64,000 bases of DNA from Oscillospiraceae bacterium (GCA_014799395.1 JAAVID010000006.1:2282-66281), one strand, 5' to 3'; counted from the first letter of the stretch, positions 8,486 through 17,468 are shown. Notes: generated from the letters alone by a model not told the origin. Numbers and translations are program-made.

Positions 8486-8517
8486 TCCCCCGTTCCGTTT
8501 TGGAATGGGGGATTTTT
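8486..8517 (+). terminator. Terminator of hpf
   Basis: An 11-bp stem (8486-8496 with 8502-8512) with one G-T pair and a T-run at 8513-8517. Confidence 0.8.
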
Positions 8518-8531
8518 GCGGGGGAGTGATT

Positions 8532-9044
8532 ATGGACTCGGAGAAAAACGCGCTCGGACGCGTGCTGCTGGTCTCGCGCGAGGCGTATCTTGCCATTCGC
8601 GACGACAAGGGCGTGGAAAATCTGCCCGCGCTGCTGGACGGATTGTCGGCGGTGCTGTCGCATATCAACGACCCGAAGAAGCCGATCGCCAAATTGCTCG
8701 GCAGGCTGAAACGCGACATCAAATCAAAAAACGGGGTATTTTACAACGAGGTCAAGCTGTATTTCGCGAAGATATATCCCGCTCCCGATTATGACTTTGA
8801 CAAGGCGGTAAAGCATATCCCCGCGTTTATTCTCGGCAACGACAAGATATGCGCCAAGGCTGTCGAGGGGCAGACTAACAGGGTCAAGGCGATGTGCGAC
8901 GCTATGAAAAGCTACCCCGGATTTCTTTTCGGGGAGTTTGAGGCATTGTCCGACAAGCAGTTTTACGACCTTGTTTTCGGGTTCTACCCCAAAATATACG
9001 ATGATGATTTTATCGGGGAGATGAAGGGGCTGTTTGAAGATTGA
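8532..9044 (+). CDS. Hypothetical soluble protein
   Basis: 170 aa from the ATG at 8532, chosen for GGGGGAG 6 nt upstream; the frame is open further upstream but overlaps hpf. No signal peptide or membrane segment. The protein is mixed alpha, Lys/Asp-rich, and ends DDDFIGEMKGLFED. I do not recognise a family. It lies just past the hpf terminator and ahead of a lipoprotein gene. Confidence 0.6.
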   Translation: MDSEKNALGRVLLVSREAYLAIRDDKGVENLPALLDGLSAVLSHINDPKKPIAKLLGRLKRDIKSKNGVFYNEVKLYFAKIYPAPDYDFDKAVKHIPAFILGNDKICAKAVEGQTNRVKAMCDAMKSYPGFLFGEFEALSDKQFYDLVFGFYPKIYDDDFIGEMKGLFED

Positions 9045-9073
9045 AACGTTTTGTCGCATATAATAAGGAGCAA

Positions 9074-9565
9074 ATGATGAAAAAGGCAATACTTTCTTTG
9101 GCGGCAGTATTTTTGACATTAAGCATTACCGCGTGTCAAAAGACCTATGAAACACCCGAGACTTTGGTCGAGCAGGCTCGGGCGGTTTTTTCCGATAGGG
9201 AGGCAGAGATCAAATATGCGGGGCGGTGCGACAGAGATACCTTTGCGCTTTTATGGTTCGTTTCGGGCGGCAATGCGCAGGAACATCAATATATCCCTCT
9301 GGAGTGTACCGTTAGGGATGGCGGACTTGAGTTTGAACGCAGCTTTAAGCCGATGGAGCGCGGCGTTGATATTGCCGTACTGCAATGGCGCGACGGTTAC
9401 AGCTTTCTTATCAATAACGAAAGCTGTCATGTGTTGAAGATCACCGACGATTTGGGAACGCATGAGTTTGCCGTGGACGAATATCCGTACATTTGGTATA
9501 ACGAAACTCTGCCGTCGGAATATGTGTTTCTTGACGAAAACGGAAACGAATTACGGAGTTTTTAG
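9074..9565 (+). CDS. Hypothetical lipoprotein
   Basis: 163 aa from the first of two adjacent ATG codons after AAGGAG. A type II signal peptide ends at the lipobox LSITAC (Cys about residue 21). The mature part is a beta-rich domain of about 140 residues with no recognised motif. It starts 30 bp after the preceding gene and ends 13 bp before the nucleoside phosphorylase gene, so the three genes may form one transcript. Confidence 0.65.
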   Translation: MMKKAILSLAAVFLTLSITACQKTYETPETLVEQARAVFSDREAEIKYAGRCDRDTFALLWFVSGGNAQEHQYIPLECTVRDGGLEFERSFKPMERGVDIAVLQWRDGYSFLINNESCHVLKITDDLGTHEFAVDEYPYIWYNETLPSEYVFLDENGNELRSF

Positions 9566-9578
9566 ATAAGGAGTTAAT

Positions 9579-10421
9579 ATGGCTACTATAATGAACGAAA
9601 ACGAACGTTTTCACCTTAAAATAAAGAATGGCGACGTTGGAAAATATGTCATTCTCCCGGGCGACCCGGGACGCGTTCCGAAGATCGCGGAGTATCTGGA
9701 AAACGCCGTGCAGGTAGCGCAGAATCGCGAATACAACATTTACACGGGTTATCTTAAAGGCGAAAAGGTGAGCGTATGCTCGACGGGCATAGGCGGACCG
9801 TCGGCGGCTATCGCGGTGGAGGAGCTTATCGACAGCGGCGCGACTACGTTTATCCGCGTGGGAACAAGCGGCGGTATCGACCTCAGAGTGTTCGGCGGCG
9901 ACCTGATAATCGCCGAGGCGGCTATCCGCGCGGAGGGAACGAGCTACGAATATCTTCCGCAGGGGTATCCGTCGATAGCGGATTTCGAGGTAACGACCGC
10001 GCTTGTGCAGGCGGCAAAGGAGCTTTCGGGAGACGGACCCGGGGAGCATTACCATGTAGGAGTGGTTCACTCGAAGGACAGCTTTTACGGCGAGGTCAAT
10101 CCCGACGGCTCGGCGGTCGGCGAGAATATCAAATCGCGCTGGGAGAGCTACGCCAAATGCGGCTGTCTTACCTCGGAAATGGAGTGCGCGGCTATCTATG
10201 CGGTCGGCTTGGTAAGGAGCGTGTTCCCGCTGAAGATACGCTGCGGCGGTGTGCTGACGGCGCTCTGGAACGCCGAGCGCTCAAAGAAGAATATGCCAGA
10301 CACGATAACGAATGACTCGACGCGCGGCATAAAGTGCGCGGTGAGAGCGGTCGAGCTGCTTATCGAAAGTGACAGGCGGCAGTATAATGATTTTATGGAC
10401 AGAATTCATGACGGGCATTAA
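9579..10421 (+). CDS. Uridine phosphorylase-like nucleoside phosphorylase
   Basis: 280 aa, full length for the NP-I family. Key signatures are the phosphate loop LPGDPGRVPKIA near residue 28, GTSGGID near residue 92 and the ribose-binding TSEMECAAIYAV near residue 198. The enzyme splits a nucleoside with phosphate to base and ribose 1-phosphate for salvage. The N-terminus (FHLKIKNGDVGKYVILPG) suggests uridine rather than purine specificity, but this is inferred. Preceded by AAGGAG. Confidence 0.85.
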   Translation: MATIMNENERFHLKIKNGDVGKYVILPGDPGRVPKIAEYLENAVQVAQNREYNIYTGYLKGEKVSVCSTGIGGPSAAIAVEELIDSGATTFIRVGTSGGIDLRVFGGDLIIAEAAIRAEGTSYEYLPQGYPSIADFEVTTALVQAAKELSGDGPGEHYHVGVVHSKDSFYGEVNPDGSAVGENIKSRWESYAKCGCLTSEMECAAIYAVGLVRSVFPLKIRCGGVLTALWNAERSKKNMPDTITNDSTRGIKCAVRAVELLIESDRRQYNDFMDRIHDGH

Positions 10422-10451
10422 AAAATCGAATACTGCTTCGCGACTGAAAAT

Positions 10452-10492
10452 CGGGATCTCAAAGGGGCTTGCCTCTTTGAAATCCCGTTTTT
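10452..10492 (+). terminator. Terminator of the phosphorylase gene
   Basis: A long imperfect stem from CGGGAT (10452) to ATCCCG (10487), with inner CAAAG/CTTTG pairing, followed by TTTTT. Confidence 0.8.
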
Positions 10493-10524
10493 GGCTGCGC
10501 TTAATAAAAAACTCCAAAACCCCC

Positions 10525-10553
10525 TTGATTTTTTCGGCGAAATGTTGTATAAT
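10525..10553 (+). promoter_or_regulatory. Promoter of the SRP RNA gene
   Basis: TTGATT (10525-10530), a 17-bp spacer and TATAAT (10548-10553), about 20 bp before the SRP RNA. It probably also feeds dnaX. Confidence 0.8.
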
Positions 10554-10575
10554 ATTATGAGATATTGAAAAAATG

Positions 10576-10697
10576 CTTTCGATTATGGGGGCAGACCCTG
10601 TGCAACAGGGTGCTGTGAACCATGTCAGGCGGGGAACCGAGCAGCATTAAGCGGATCTCTCTGTGTGCCGCAGTCAGTCTGTTCCCATAATCGAGAG
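10576..10697 (+). ncRNA. ffs: Signal recognition particle RNA, small bacterial type
   Basis: The 5' and 3' ends pair in a long terminal helix (CGATTATGGG with CCCATAATCG and neighbours). The conserved Ffh-binding domain is readable as ATGTCAGGCGGGGAACCGAG followed by CAGCA. The RNA is the scaffold of the particle that targets nascent membrane and secreted proteins. Its place directly upstream of dnaX-ebfC-recR matches the Bacillus order. Confidence 0.92.
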
Positions 10698-10721
10698 CGT
10701 TTCGTTATCGGAGGTGAGCGT

Positions 10722-12551
10722 TTGTATCTTGCGTTATACAGAAAATATCGTCCGAGAACCTTCGACGACGTTATTTCTCAAGAGCATATCACCACAACGC
10801 TCAAAAACCAGATACTCGGCGGTTCAACGGGACACGCGTATATGTTTACGGGTTCCCGCGGAACGGGCAAGACCACCTGCGCGAAAATATTCGCTATGGC
10901 GGTCAACTGCCTTGACCCGAAAGACGGCAGTCCTTGTCTCGAATGCGAACGCTGCAAAGAGATAATGGACGGCACTACGACCGATATTGTCGAAATGGAC
11001 GCGGCGTCAAACAACGGCGTGGACGATGTGCGGCAGCTCCGCGACGAGGTTGCGTACACGCCCGTTAGCTGTAAGTACCGCGTTTATATTATTGATGAGG
11101 CGCATAATTTGTCGTCTCAGGCGTTCAACGCTTTGCTGAAAACGCTTGAAGAGCCGCCGCCTCATGTTAAGTTTATTCTGGCGACTACGGAGCTGCATAA
11201 GATACCCGCGACCATTTTGTCGAGATGTCAGCGCTTTGAGTTTCGGCGCGTGAATATCGAGGACAGCGCACAGAGACTGCTTGCCGTCGCCGAAAAAGAG
11301 GGCGTTTCGCTTGAACGCGGCGCGGCGGAGTTTATCTCGCGGCTGTCCGACGGCGGAATGAGAGACGCGCTGTCGATACTTGACCGCTGCATCTCGGCGG
11401 ATACGAACATAACCTCGGAGACGGTCCGCGCGTGCGCGGGCGTTGCCGACAGAAAGCATTTGTTCGCGCTTTCCGAGATGATAGCGCAAAAGGATACGGC
11501 GGGCTGTATACGTCTGCTTGGCGAGCTCCATAAAGGCTCAAAGGATATTGCGCTTATCGTGGACGAGCTTTCGGGGCAGTTCCGCGATCTTATGCTGTAT
11601 AAGACCGCGCCGAACGATAAGGAGCTGCTTACCGCGCTTCCCGACGAATACGCGGAGGTCGCGCGTATCGCGGATATGTATTCGCTCGAGAATATACTTC
11701 GCTGTCTGACGCTTTTACAGCAGTGCGCGGACGGTATCGGCAAGGTAAAACAGCGCAAAACGCTTGCCGAAATGTGTTTTGTAAGAATGTGTATGGGCTC
11801 GGATATTCGCGCCGAGAGCGTTGAAACGGCGGTAAAAGCTCCCGTTTCTCCGAAGCCCGTGTTTGAGATAAAGGAAACGCCTGTCGAGAAGCCCGCGCTG
11901 AGACCCGTTGAGGAGATGTCTCATACGGAGCGCAGGACGCGCGCGCTGCTTGAGGAAACGGTAAAGCTCGCGGAAGCGCCTGTTCCGCAAGCCGTACAAG
12001 CGCCGAATATTCCCGTTGAAGCGCCCGGCGCTCCCGATATTCCGCCTATGTCGGATATCAGCGAGCCGCCGCCGTTTACCGATGACGACGCTCCGCCGCT
12101 CGACGACGAGTACCCGATACCCGAACCCGTTTCCAAGCCCGTGCCGAAAGCTCCCGAAAAAGCGGAGCAAAAGGTCGAAAAAAAGGTCGAGGAAAAGTCC
12201 AAGACCACCGAACCGGCGCGCGAGGTCACTCCCGAGGAATGGGAGGCGGCGGTCGCGAAAATGGCGGATATTGACGTTGCGCTTTCGGCAATGCTTCGCG
12301 GCTCGACCGTGCGGACAAACGGCGGTCGGCTGGTGATACGCTCCTCCAACAGAATGTTGGTCGGGAACGTAAAGGGCGACGAGCTCACGCGCGTTGAAAG
12401 CGAAATATCCGAAGCGCTCGGGTTTGCGGCGCGTATAAGTATCGAAGCGGAGGAAACCGAGCAAAGCGCCTCGGGAGAGCTTACGGGCATTGAGAATTTT
12501 CTCAATAAAGCGCGGGAGCTTGGGGTTGAAGTTAATATCAAAAATCAATAA
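10722..12551 (+). CDS. dnaX: DNA polymerase III subunit gamma/tau
   Basis: 609 aa from a TTG start placed after GGAGGTGAG; the open frame further upstream runs through the SRP RNA and is not coding. AAA+ clamp-loader domain with P-loop GSRGTGKTT (about residue 43), zinc-module cysteines (CLECERC), Walker B IIDEAHNLS, and sensor 1 LATTE and SRC motifs. After about residue 365 comes a Pro/Glu-rich linker and a C-terminal tau-like domain. It loads the sliding clamp and couples the replisome. A MITE separates it from ebfC. Confidence 0.95.
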   Translation: MYLALYRKYRPRTFDDVISQEHITTTLKNQILGGSTGHAYMFTGSRGTGKTTCAKIFAMAVNCLDPKDGSPCLECERCKEIMDGTTTDIVEMDAASNNGVDDVRQLRDEVAYTPVSCKYRVYIIDEAHNLSSQAFNALLKTLEEPPPHVKFILATTELHKIPATILSRCQRFEFRRVNIEDSAQRLLAVAEKEGVSLERGAAEFISRLSDGGMRDALSILDRCISADTNITSETVRACAGVADRKHLFALSEMIAQKDTAGCIRLLGELHKGSKDIALIVDELSGQFRDLMLYKTAPNDKELLTALPDEYAEVARIADMYSLENILRCLTLLQQCADGIGKVKQRKTLAEMCFVRMCMGSDIRAESVETAVKAPVSPKPVFEIKETPVEKPALRPVEEMSHTERRTRALLEETVKLAEAPVPQAVQAPNIPVEAPGAPDIPPMSDISEPPPFTDDDAPPLDDEYPIPEPVSKPVPKAPEKAEQKVEKKVEEKSKTTEPAREVTPEEWEAAVAKMADIDVALSAMLRGSTVRTNGGRLVIRSSNRMLVGNVKGDELTRVESEISEALGFAARISIEAEETEQSASGELTGIENFLNKARELGVEVNIKNQ

Positions 12552-12566
12552 TCAATAAATTTTACA

Positions 12567-12730
12567 AGAACTTGTTCTCATAGCCCGAAATGCTTGGATT
12601 GCGAAGCAAATTTTTCCGAGGACAAGGAAAAGCGACGACGGCGTACTGTATGTACGCCTAGGAGCTTTGACGCAGTACTCGGAAAAATTTGCCGCAAGAC
12701 AAGTGTTGAGCGGCTATGAGAACAAGTTCT
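12567..12730. mobile_element. MITE-like element, type 2 (164 bp)
   Basis: Perfect 19-bp terminal inverted repeats (12567-12585 and 12712-12730) begin AGAACTTGTTCTCATAGCC. No coding capacity. The interior is itself an imperfect palindrome containing TTTTTCCGAGG and CTCGGAAAAA, a module shared with the type 3 element at 41.8 kb. It sits in the dnaX-ebfC gap, and its right end falls just before the ebfC ribosome-binding site. Confidence 0.82.
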
Positions 12731-12747
12731 AAGGAGAGGAGATCATT

Positions 12748-13095
12748 ATGAAATCAAGACTTCCCAAGGAATATCAAGGCTCTAACGCCAATATGAACCA
12801 GATGGTAAGAAAAGCTCAGAAAATGCAGGAGGACATCACCCGCGTTCAGGAGGAGCTGGAGCAGAAGGAGTTCACCAAGCAGGTGGGCGGCGGCGCTCTG
12901 GAGCTCGTTATGACGGGCGACAAGAAGCTCAAGTCCGTTACGCTCAAGCCCGAGGTCGTTGACAAGGACGATATTGAAATGCTTCAGGATCTTATCATCA
13001 GCGGCGTAAACGAGATAATTCAGGAGATCGAGGATTACAGCGCCGAGGAAATGGAAAAGGTAACGGGCGGCGTTTCTCTTCCGGGGCTGTTCTGA
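12748..13095 (+). CDS. Nucleoid-associated protein, YbaB/EbfC family
   Basis: 115 aa. The family pattern is clear: an N-terminal helix with MNQMVRKAQKMQEDI, then the strand GGGALELVMTGDKKLKSVTL and a C-terminal amphipathic helix. It binds DNA as a dimer and is almost always encoded between dnaX and recR, as here, although comEC has been placed before recR. The ATG follows AAGGAGAGGAG. Confidence 0.93.
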   Translation: MKSRLPKEYQGSNANMNQMVRKAQKMQEDITRVQEELEQKEFTKQVGGGALELVMTGDKKLKSVTLKPEVVDKDDIEMLQDLIISGVNEIIQEIEDYSAEEMEKVTGGVSLPGLF

Positions 13096-13107
13096 TAGGT
13101 TCTTGAT

Positions 13108-15141
13108 TTGAAGCGTGAAAAAAATAAAAGAGCGGTTTTAAATCTTCCGCTTGTCAGGTTCGCGCCGTTTATGGCGGTCGGAATGCTGGCGGCGTATTTC
13201 GGCGGCGGTCTGTTTTGCGGAATCCTTTTCGCGGCAGCCGCCTTTTCTGTGATTTTCTTTGCCGTTAAGCGAAGCAGGGCGGCAATTTGCGCGGCGGGTC
13301 TGCTGTGGGGTATCGCGGTTATGACGGGTCATCTGGAGCTGTACTGCAAGCCGATAACCGAGTTCGGCGGAAAGACGGTGCGGGCGGAGTTTATCGTAAG
13401 CGAGGTCTCCGTGTTTTCGGGCGGTACGAAATCTTACACCGTCGAGATGAACCTTGCGGGGCGAAAGGCGCTTGTCGAAATCGCCGACAGCCAAAGGTTC
13501 GAGGTCGGCGACAGGGTGACTGCCGTTGTGGAGCTCAACGCGCCCGACAGCGACGATATGATACAAAATCTCGCGGACGGGGTTTTGCTTTCGGGCGAGA
13601 TAACGGAGCTTATCGCGGTCAAAAGCGAAAGCGCGGGCGTTTCCTCGGTCATACGGGGACTGCGCGGACGTATGGTCGAAATGATAAGCGGAAATATTTT
13701 CGGCAAGAGCGGAGAACTTGCGCTGGCAATGCTTCTCGGCGAGGACTCGGCGCTGTCTCCCGTATTGAGAGAAAAGCTGAAAATATGCGGCGCGGCGCAT
13801 TACACGGCGGTCTCGGGCTCGCATTTCGCGCTGTTCGCGGCGGTATTGCTGGGTGCGCTTCCCGAGAAACGGCGGCACGCGAAGCAGGCAATATCGCTGA
13901 TGTTCGCGCCCGCGGCGGTGATATTTTTCGGAGCGTCGCCGTCGGTGCTCCGTGCCTCGGTGATGTTTCTGCTGTACAGTCTCGCTCCGATTTTTTACCG
14001 AAAGGCGGATACGCTCAATTCGCTTTGTATTGCCGTTGCGGTGATCGGCACATTCTCGCCGAACACGATACTCGACACGGGATTTGCGATGTCCGTGCTG
14101 GGCGTGTTCGGCGCGGGAGTTGTCGGGACGGAAATATCGAAAAAGCTGTGTATGCTCCTGCCGGACAAGGCGCAGAAGCTGTCGCCCGTGGTGACCGTGC
14201 TGTCGGTATCGGTCTGCGCTTCGGTATGTACTTCGCCGATAAGCGTTTTCGCGTTTAAGGGGATCTCGCTTATGAGTGCGGTCTCGTCTGTGATACTTAT
14301 GCCGCTTATGACGGTGAGCGTTATCTTTATCATACCGCTCGGGATAACGGGAATGAGCCTTTTCGCGCTTCCCGTTGACCTCGCGATGAGAGCTTCGGCG
14401 GCGGTCGTGGAATTTTTCGGAGGTATCCGCGGACTGTGGCTGACACTTGATTTCGGGTATGCGTGGGTGCTTGCGGCGGGTATCGCGCTGGCGCTCTCCG
14501 CGGCGGCGTTCGGCGATATGAAAACGCTCGCGTTTTCGGGGAAGTGCATTGTCGTGCTTTCCGCCGTTACGCTGTTTATTTCTTTGACGGTCAACCAACG
14601 CCGCAGCGAGGTAAGATTTGTCGGCAATTACAGCACGGGCGCAGCGGTAATATTCGAGGGAAGCGAGGCGGTCGTGTTTATATCGGGCAGCGGCACGGGT
14701 CTGGCGACAAGTATTTCGCGGACAATGCGCGAGCACGGCGCGGTGAAGATAGCGTGTATCGCGGCGTTTGGCGCGGATTACAGCGGTGCGCTGGCGATAC
14801 GGGAGCTGTCGGAAATGGTCGATATAGATACGGTTTATTCCAACGGCGCTGCGCAGGCGCTCCTCGGAGAGCTGAACGTGAAAACCGTTCCCGAGGGCTC
14901 GCGGCTGTCGGTCTCGGGGATCACTCTTGCCGCGGCGAAGCCCTCCGATAAGGTAACGTCGGCGGATATTGTGTTGTATAACGGCAGGCTCACAAAAGAG
15001 CCCGAAAGTCCCGCCGGGTATGCTATATACTTTTCGAGCGCCGAAAAGGAAATGCCCGAAAACTGGTATAACGCGCGGCGCGACAGGGATTTTTACATAA
15101 GACTGGAAAACGGTACGAAGAATATTTCGGTCATACAATGA
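13108..15141 (+). CDS. comEC: ComEC/Rec2 competence channel with degenerate C-terminal domain
   Basis: 677 aa from a weakly supported TTG start. It has an N-terminal OB-like region, the competence channel core (GEDSALSPVLREKLKICGAAHYTAVSGSHFA is diagnostic, around residues 212-243) and many membrane helices to about residue 500. ComEC carries DNA across the membrane in transformation. The last 150 residues look like the usual metallo-beta-lactamase domain, but the HxHxDH metal site is replaced by AAFGADYSG, so the nuclease activity is probably lost. It lies between ebfC and recR, 12 and 15 bp from each. Confidence 0.85.
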   Translation: MKREKNKRAVLNLPLVRFAPFMAVGMLAAYFGGGLFCGILFAAAAFSVIFFAVKRSRAAICAAGLLWGIAVMTGHLELYCKPITEFGGKTVRAEFIVSEVSVFSGGTKSYTVEMNLAGRKALVEIADSQRFEVGDRVTAVVELNAPDSDDMIQNLADGVLLSGEITELIAVKSESAGVSSVIRGLRGRMVEMISGNIFGKSGELALAMLLGEDSALSPVLREKLKICGAAHYTAVSGSHFALFAAVLLGALPEKRRHAKQAISLMFAPAAVIFFGASPSVLRASVMFLLYSLAPIFYRKADTLNSLCIAVAVIGTFSPNTILDTGFAMSVLGVFGAGVVGTEISKKLCMLLPDKAQKLSPVVTVLSVSVCASVCTSPISVFAFKGISLMSAVSSVILMPLMTVSVIFIIPLGITGMSLFALPVDLAMRASAAVVEFFGGIRGLWLTLDFGYAWVLAAGIALALSAAAFGDMKTLAFSGKCIVVLSAVTLFISLTVNQRRSEVRFVGNYSTGAAVIFEGSEAVVFISGSGTGLATSISRTMREHGAVKIACIAAFGADYSGALAIRELSEMVDIDTVYSNGAAQALLGELNVKTVPEGSRLSVSGITLAAAKPSDKVTSADIVLYNGRLTKEPESPAGYAIYFSSAEKEMPENWYNARRDRDFYIRLENGTKNISVIQ

Positions 15142-15156
15142 TGAGAGGTTGAATTT

Positions 15157-15753
15157 ATGTCGGAGTTTGTTTCATTGCCGCTGGCGCTGGCGGCGGAGCA
15201 GTTTGCTAAGCTGCCCGGGATCGGTATCAAGACCGCTCAGCGGCTGGCTTATTATATGCTTAATCTGCCCGTCGGCGAGGTGGAGGAGTTCGCGGAGAAT
15301 ATCGTTAAGGCGAGAAAGAGCGTGCAGCTTTGCAAGTGCTGTCAGAACTTTACGGAGCGCGAGGTCTGCGAGCTGTGCGACGACGATAACCGCGACAGGA
15401 GCGTTGTGTGCGTTGTCGAGTCGCCGAAGGACGTTTCGGCGTTTGAACGCGCGGGCGGCTACGACGGGTTGTATCACGTTCTGCACGGACTGCTGTCGCC
15501 TATGGACGGTATCGGCGCGGAGGATCTGAAGATCAAGGAATTGATTTCGCGGCTCGGCGACGTAAAAGAGGTCATTATGGCGACAAACCCCACCGTCGAG
15601 GGCGAGGCTACCGCGATGTATATCGGGCGGCTGATAAAGCCTATGGGAATTAAAGTAACGCGGCTGGCTTACGGGCTTCCCGCGGGCTCGGCGCTGGAAT
15701 TCGCCGACGATGTGACCTTGGTAAAGGCGCTTGAGAACCGCAACGAACTGTAA
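15157..15753 (+). CDS. recR: Recombination mediator RecR
   Basis: 198 aa, full length. Helix-hairpin-helix (KLPGIGIKTAQRLA, about residue 22), C4 zinc motif (CKCCQNFTEREVCELC, about 57-72), Toprim domain starting VCVVESPKD and the C-terminal Walker-like segment. With RecO it loads RecA on gapped DNA. The ATG follows GAGAGG. It ends the SRP RNA-dnaX-ebfC-comEC-recR group. Confidence 0.95.
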   Translation: MSEFVSLPLALAAEQFAKLPGIGIKTAQRLAYYMLNLPVGEVEEFAENIVKARKSVQLCKCCQNFTEREVCELCDDDNRDRSVVCVVESPKDVSAFERAGGYDGLYHVLHGLLSPMDGIGAEDLKIKELISRLGDVKEVIMATNPTVEGEATAMYIGRLIKPMGIKVTRLAYGLPAGSALEFADDVTLVKALENRNEL

Positions 15754-15760
15754 TAAAAAG

Positions 15761-15785
15761 ACGGCGCAGTGTATGCGCCGTTTTT
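15761..15785. terminator. Terminator between recR and the MBL gene
   Basis: Perfect 8-bp stem ACGGCGCA/TGCGCCGT (15761-15768 with 15774-15781), TTTTT on the plus strand and AAAAA upstream, so it can serve both convergent genes. Confidence 0.8.
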
Positions 15786-15786
15786 G

Positions 15787-16419
15787 TTATGTCCAGTTTC
15801 TGTTAGGCACGGGTTTTCCGTGACCGAAATATATCGTCCGCTTGCCGAGCGAGGTTATCCGTTCGGCGCTTTTGAGCATTTCGGCTTTGTTGTGAAATAT
15901 CATTGAGGTCGTCGGGTAGAACATATTCATAAGCGCGTCGCCGACGAACAGGTGTTCTTCATTAACGTCAACGGCGATCGAGCCGTCCGTGTGCCCCGGC
16001 AGGTGAAGTATTTTCGCGTTTATGCCGTATTCCTCCAGCGTGTCGCCATCGTCAAGAAATAGCGGCGCGAACGGAGGTATTTTTTCGCTTTCAAAGCTCT
16101 TTAGAGAGGCATTAAGCACTATTTTTCCGAGCAGTCCTTTGGAGCGGAGCGGCTGGGAATTGTTATCGGAGAGCAGTTCAAGATCGGCGCGGTGCATAGC
16201 CGCGGGAGCGTTCAGCGCCCTTGACAACGCGGCGGCGTTCTGCGCGTGATCGAAGTGTCCGTGCGTAAGCAAAATAAGCCGTATGTTATACGGCTTACAG
16301 ATATGTAAAATTTTGTCAATGCTATCGGACTTGCAGGTGTCGATCAAAACGGAGCTTTCGTTTTCGGAAACGATATAGCAGTTTCCGTTACCGCATTTTA
16401 TTCGTTCAACCGTTATCAT
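15787..16419 (-). CDS. MBL-fold metallo-hydrolase
   Basis: 210 aa. The metal-binding motif THGHFDHAQN lies near residue 52, with further ligands in HLPGHTDGS (about 141) and the C-terminal FGHGKP. This arrangement is typical of glyoxalase II-like thioester hydrolases, but substrate cannot be told. It overlaps the end of the comFB-like gene upstream by 14 bp, so the two are likely co-translated. Confidence 0.82.
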   Translation of the reverse strand: MITVERIKCGNGNCYIVSENESSVLIDTCKSDSIDKILHICKPYNIRLILLTHGHFDHAQNAAALSRALNAPAAMHRADLELLSDNNSQPLRSKGLLGKIVLNASLKSFESEKIPPFAPLFLDDGDTLEEYGINAKILHLPGHTDGSIAVDVNEEHLFVGDALMNMFYPTTSMIFHNKAEMLKSAERITSLGKRTIYFGHGKPVPNRNWT

Positions 16420-16702
16420 CTTCGTCTGCGGCGCTTTGACCCTCGTGCGACGGGTGTGCGGAAATAACGTCTATCGCGTTCGCAACGGCAACGTTTATGT
16501 CGATAGTGCTCTGACGTACAGTAGCCGCGAGCTTTGAAAACAATTCGCCGTTATGAGTGCTGACATATCTTGCGGGCAGTTGATTGAGAGCCTTTGCTTT
16601 CATATCCTCAAAGCAGCGCTCGCATTTGCAGCAGTCCTCCGCCTCAAGCATACGATGCAGCTTTTCTTCAACAATGTTTTCCATTACATTTACCAGTGCC
16701 AT
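16406..16702 (-). CDS. ComFB-like late competence protein
   Basis: 98 aa. It shows the ComFB family pattern: NVMENIVEEKLHRML at the N-terminus, then a CCKCERCFEDMKAKALNQLPARY segment whose cysteines could bind zinc. In Bacillus the gene lies in the comF operon; its exact role is poorly known, and relatives in cyanobacteria bind cyclic dinucleotides. Here it is coupled to an MBL hydrolase and lies close to comEC. Confidence 0.8.
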   Translation of the reverse strand: MALVNVMENIVEEKLHRMLEAEDCCKCERCFEDMKAKALNQLPARYVSTHNGELFSKLAATVRQSTIDINVAVANAIDVISAHPSHEGQSAADEDDNG

Positions 16703-16901
16703 AAGCTCCTCCTATGAAATATCCGAGCAGCGCGCGGATAGATTATCCATACCCTTATATATTATATTGTACAACAAAATGTGAGATTTGTCAAGAGTTT
16801 TTGTTAAATGTTTTGTTTTTGATATATCGGCTTGTCATATTTGTCCTTTGTAACGCATAGTTTATAGCAAATTACGATATTTTTTTCACGGAGGGAAATA
16901 T

Positions 16902-17468
16902 ATGAGAGCCATTACATTCACGAAAAAGCAGATAAAGCGTATTGCCGCGGCGGCGGGGCTTGCGGTGGTAACTGCGGCGGTCGGCATAACGGCGGCGGTG
17001 ACTTCCGTCGGCAGTCACGCGGAGGAGCGCCAACTCCCGATATACAGCGTCGAGCGCGGCGACAAGAAGATAGCGCTGACGTTTGACGTCGCGTGGGAGA
17101 ACTCCAACACGCAGGAGCTTATCGACATACTCGGCGAAAACAACGCCAAGGCAACGTTTTTCATCACGGGCGACTGGTGCGACCGCTATCCCGATGACGT
17201 TAAGGCGTTCTTCGACGCGGGTCACGAGATCGAGAACCACTCGGATCAGCACCCGCATGTCGAGGGTATCAACGTCAACGACCTCATCAACGACACCAAG
17301 GAATGCAGCCGCAAGATCAAGATGATAACGGGCGAGGAGCCTACGCTCTACCGCGCGCCCTACGGCGAGTTCGACAACAGCCTCATCACCACGCTGGACG
17401 GTATGGGTATGAAGGTCATTCAGTGGGACGTTGAAGGGGTGGATACGGATGGGAAACGGGATGGGTAA
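16902..17468 (+). pseudogene. Polysaccharide deacetylase, 5' part, interrupted by element
   Basis: 188 codons from an ATG after GGAGGG. Signal-anchor (about residues 10-33), then a NodB-type deacetylase domain with KKIALTFDVAW (metal Asp), HSDQHPH (the H-x3-H motif) and YRAPYGEF. The domain normally continues QWDVDSxDW, but here it breaks after QWDV at 17432 and ends 11 codons later in foreign sequence. The missing part lies in the same frame at 26938-27420. Whether this truncated product is made or stable is unknown; excision of the intervening DNA would restore a 337-residue peptidoglycan or glycan deacetylase. Confidence 0.88.
17421..17456 (+). mobile_element. attL of the serine-recombinase element
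   Basis: The host arm CAGTGGGACGTT joins the crossover dinucleotide GA (17433-17434), then an element arm of 7 nt plus GATACGGATGGGAAA. That arm is an inverted match to the arm at attR, with the same 7-nt distance from the GA core, as expected for the two halves of a symmetric attP. Confidence 0.8.

Noticed and set aside
10665-10721. Upstream extension of dnaX
   Set aside because: The extra 19 codons lie inside the SRP RNA 3' end and have no ribosome-binding site; the TTG at 10722 has GGAGGTGAG at proper distance and gives the normal dnaX N-terminus.
13138-15138. Long minus-strand frame opposite comEC
   Set aside because: Composition is Arg/His-rich, typical of antisense shadow in GC-biased genes; the plus strand is ComEC.
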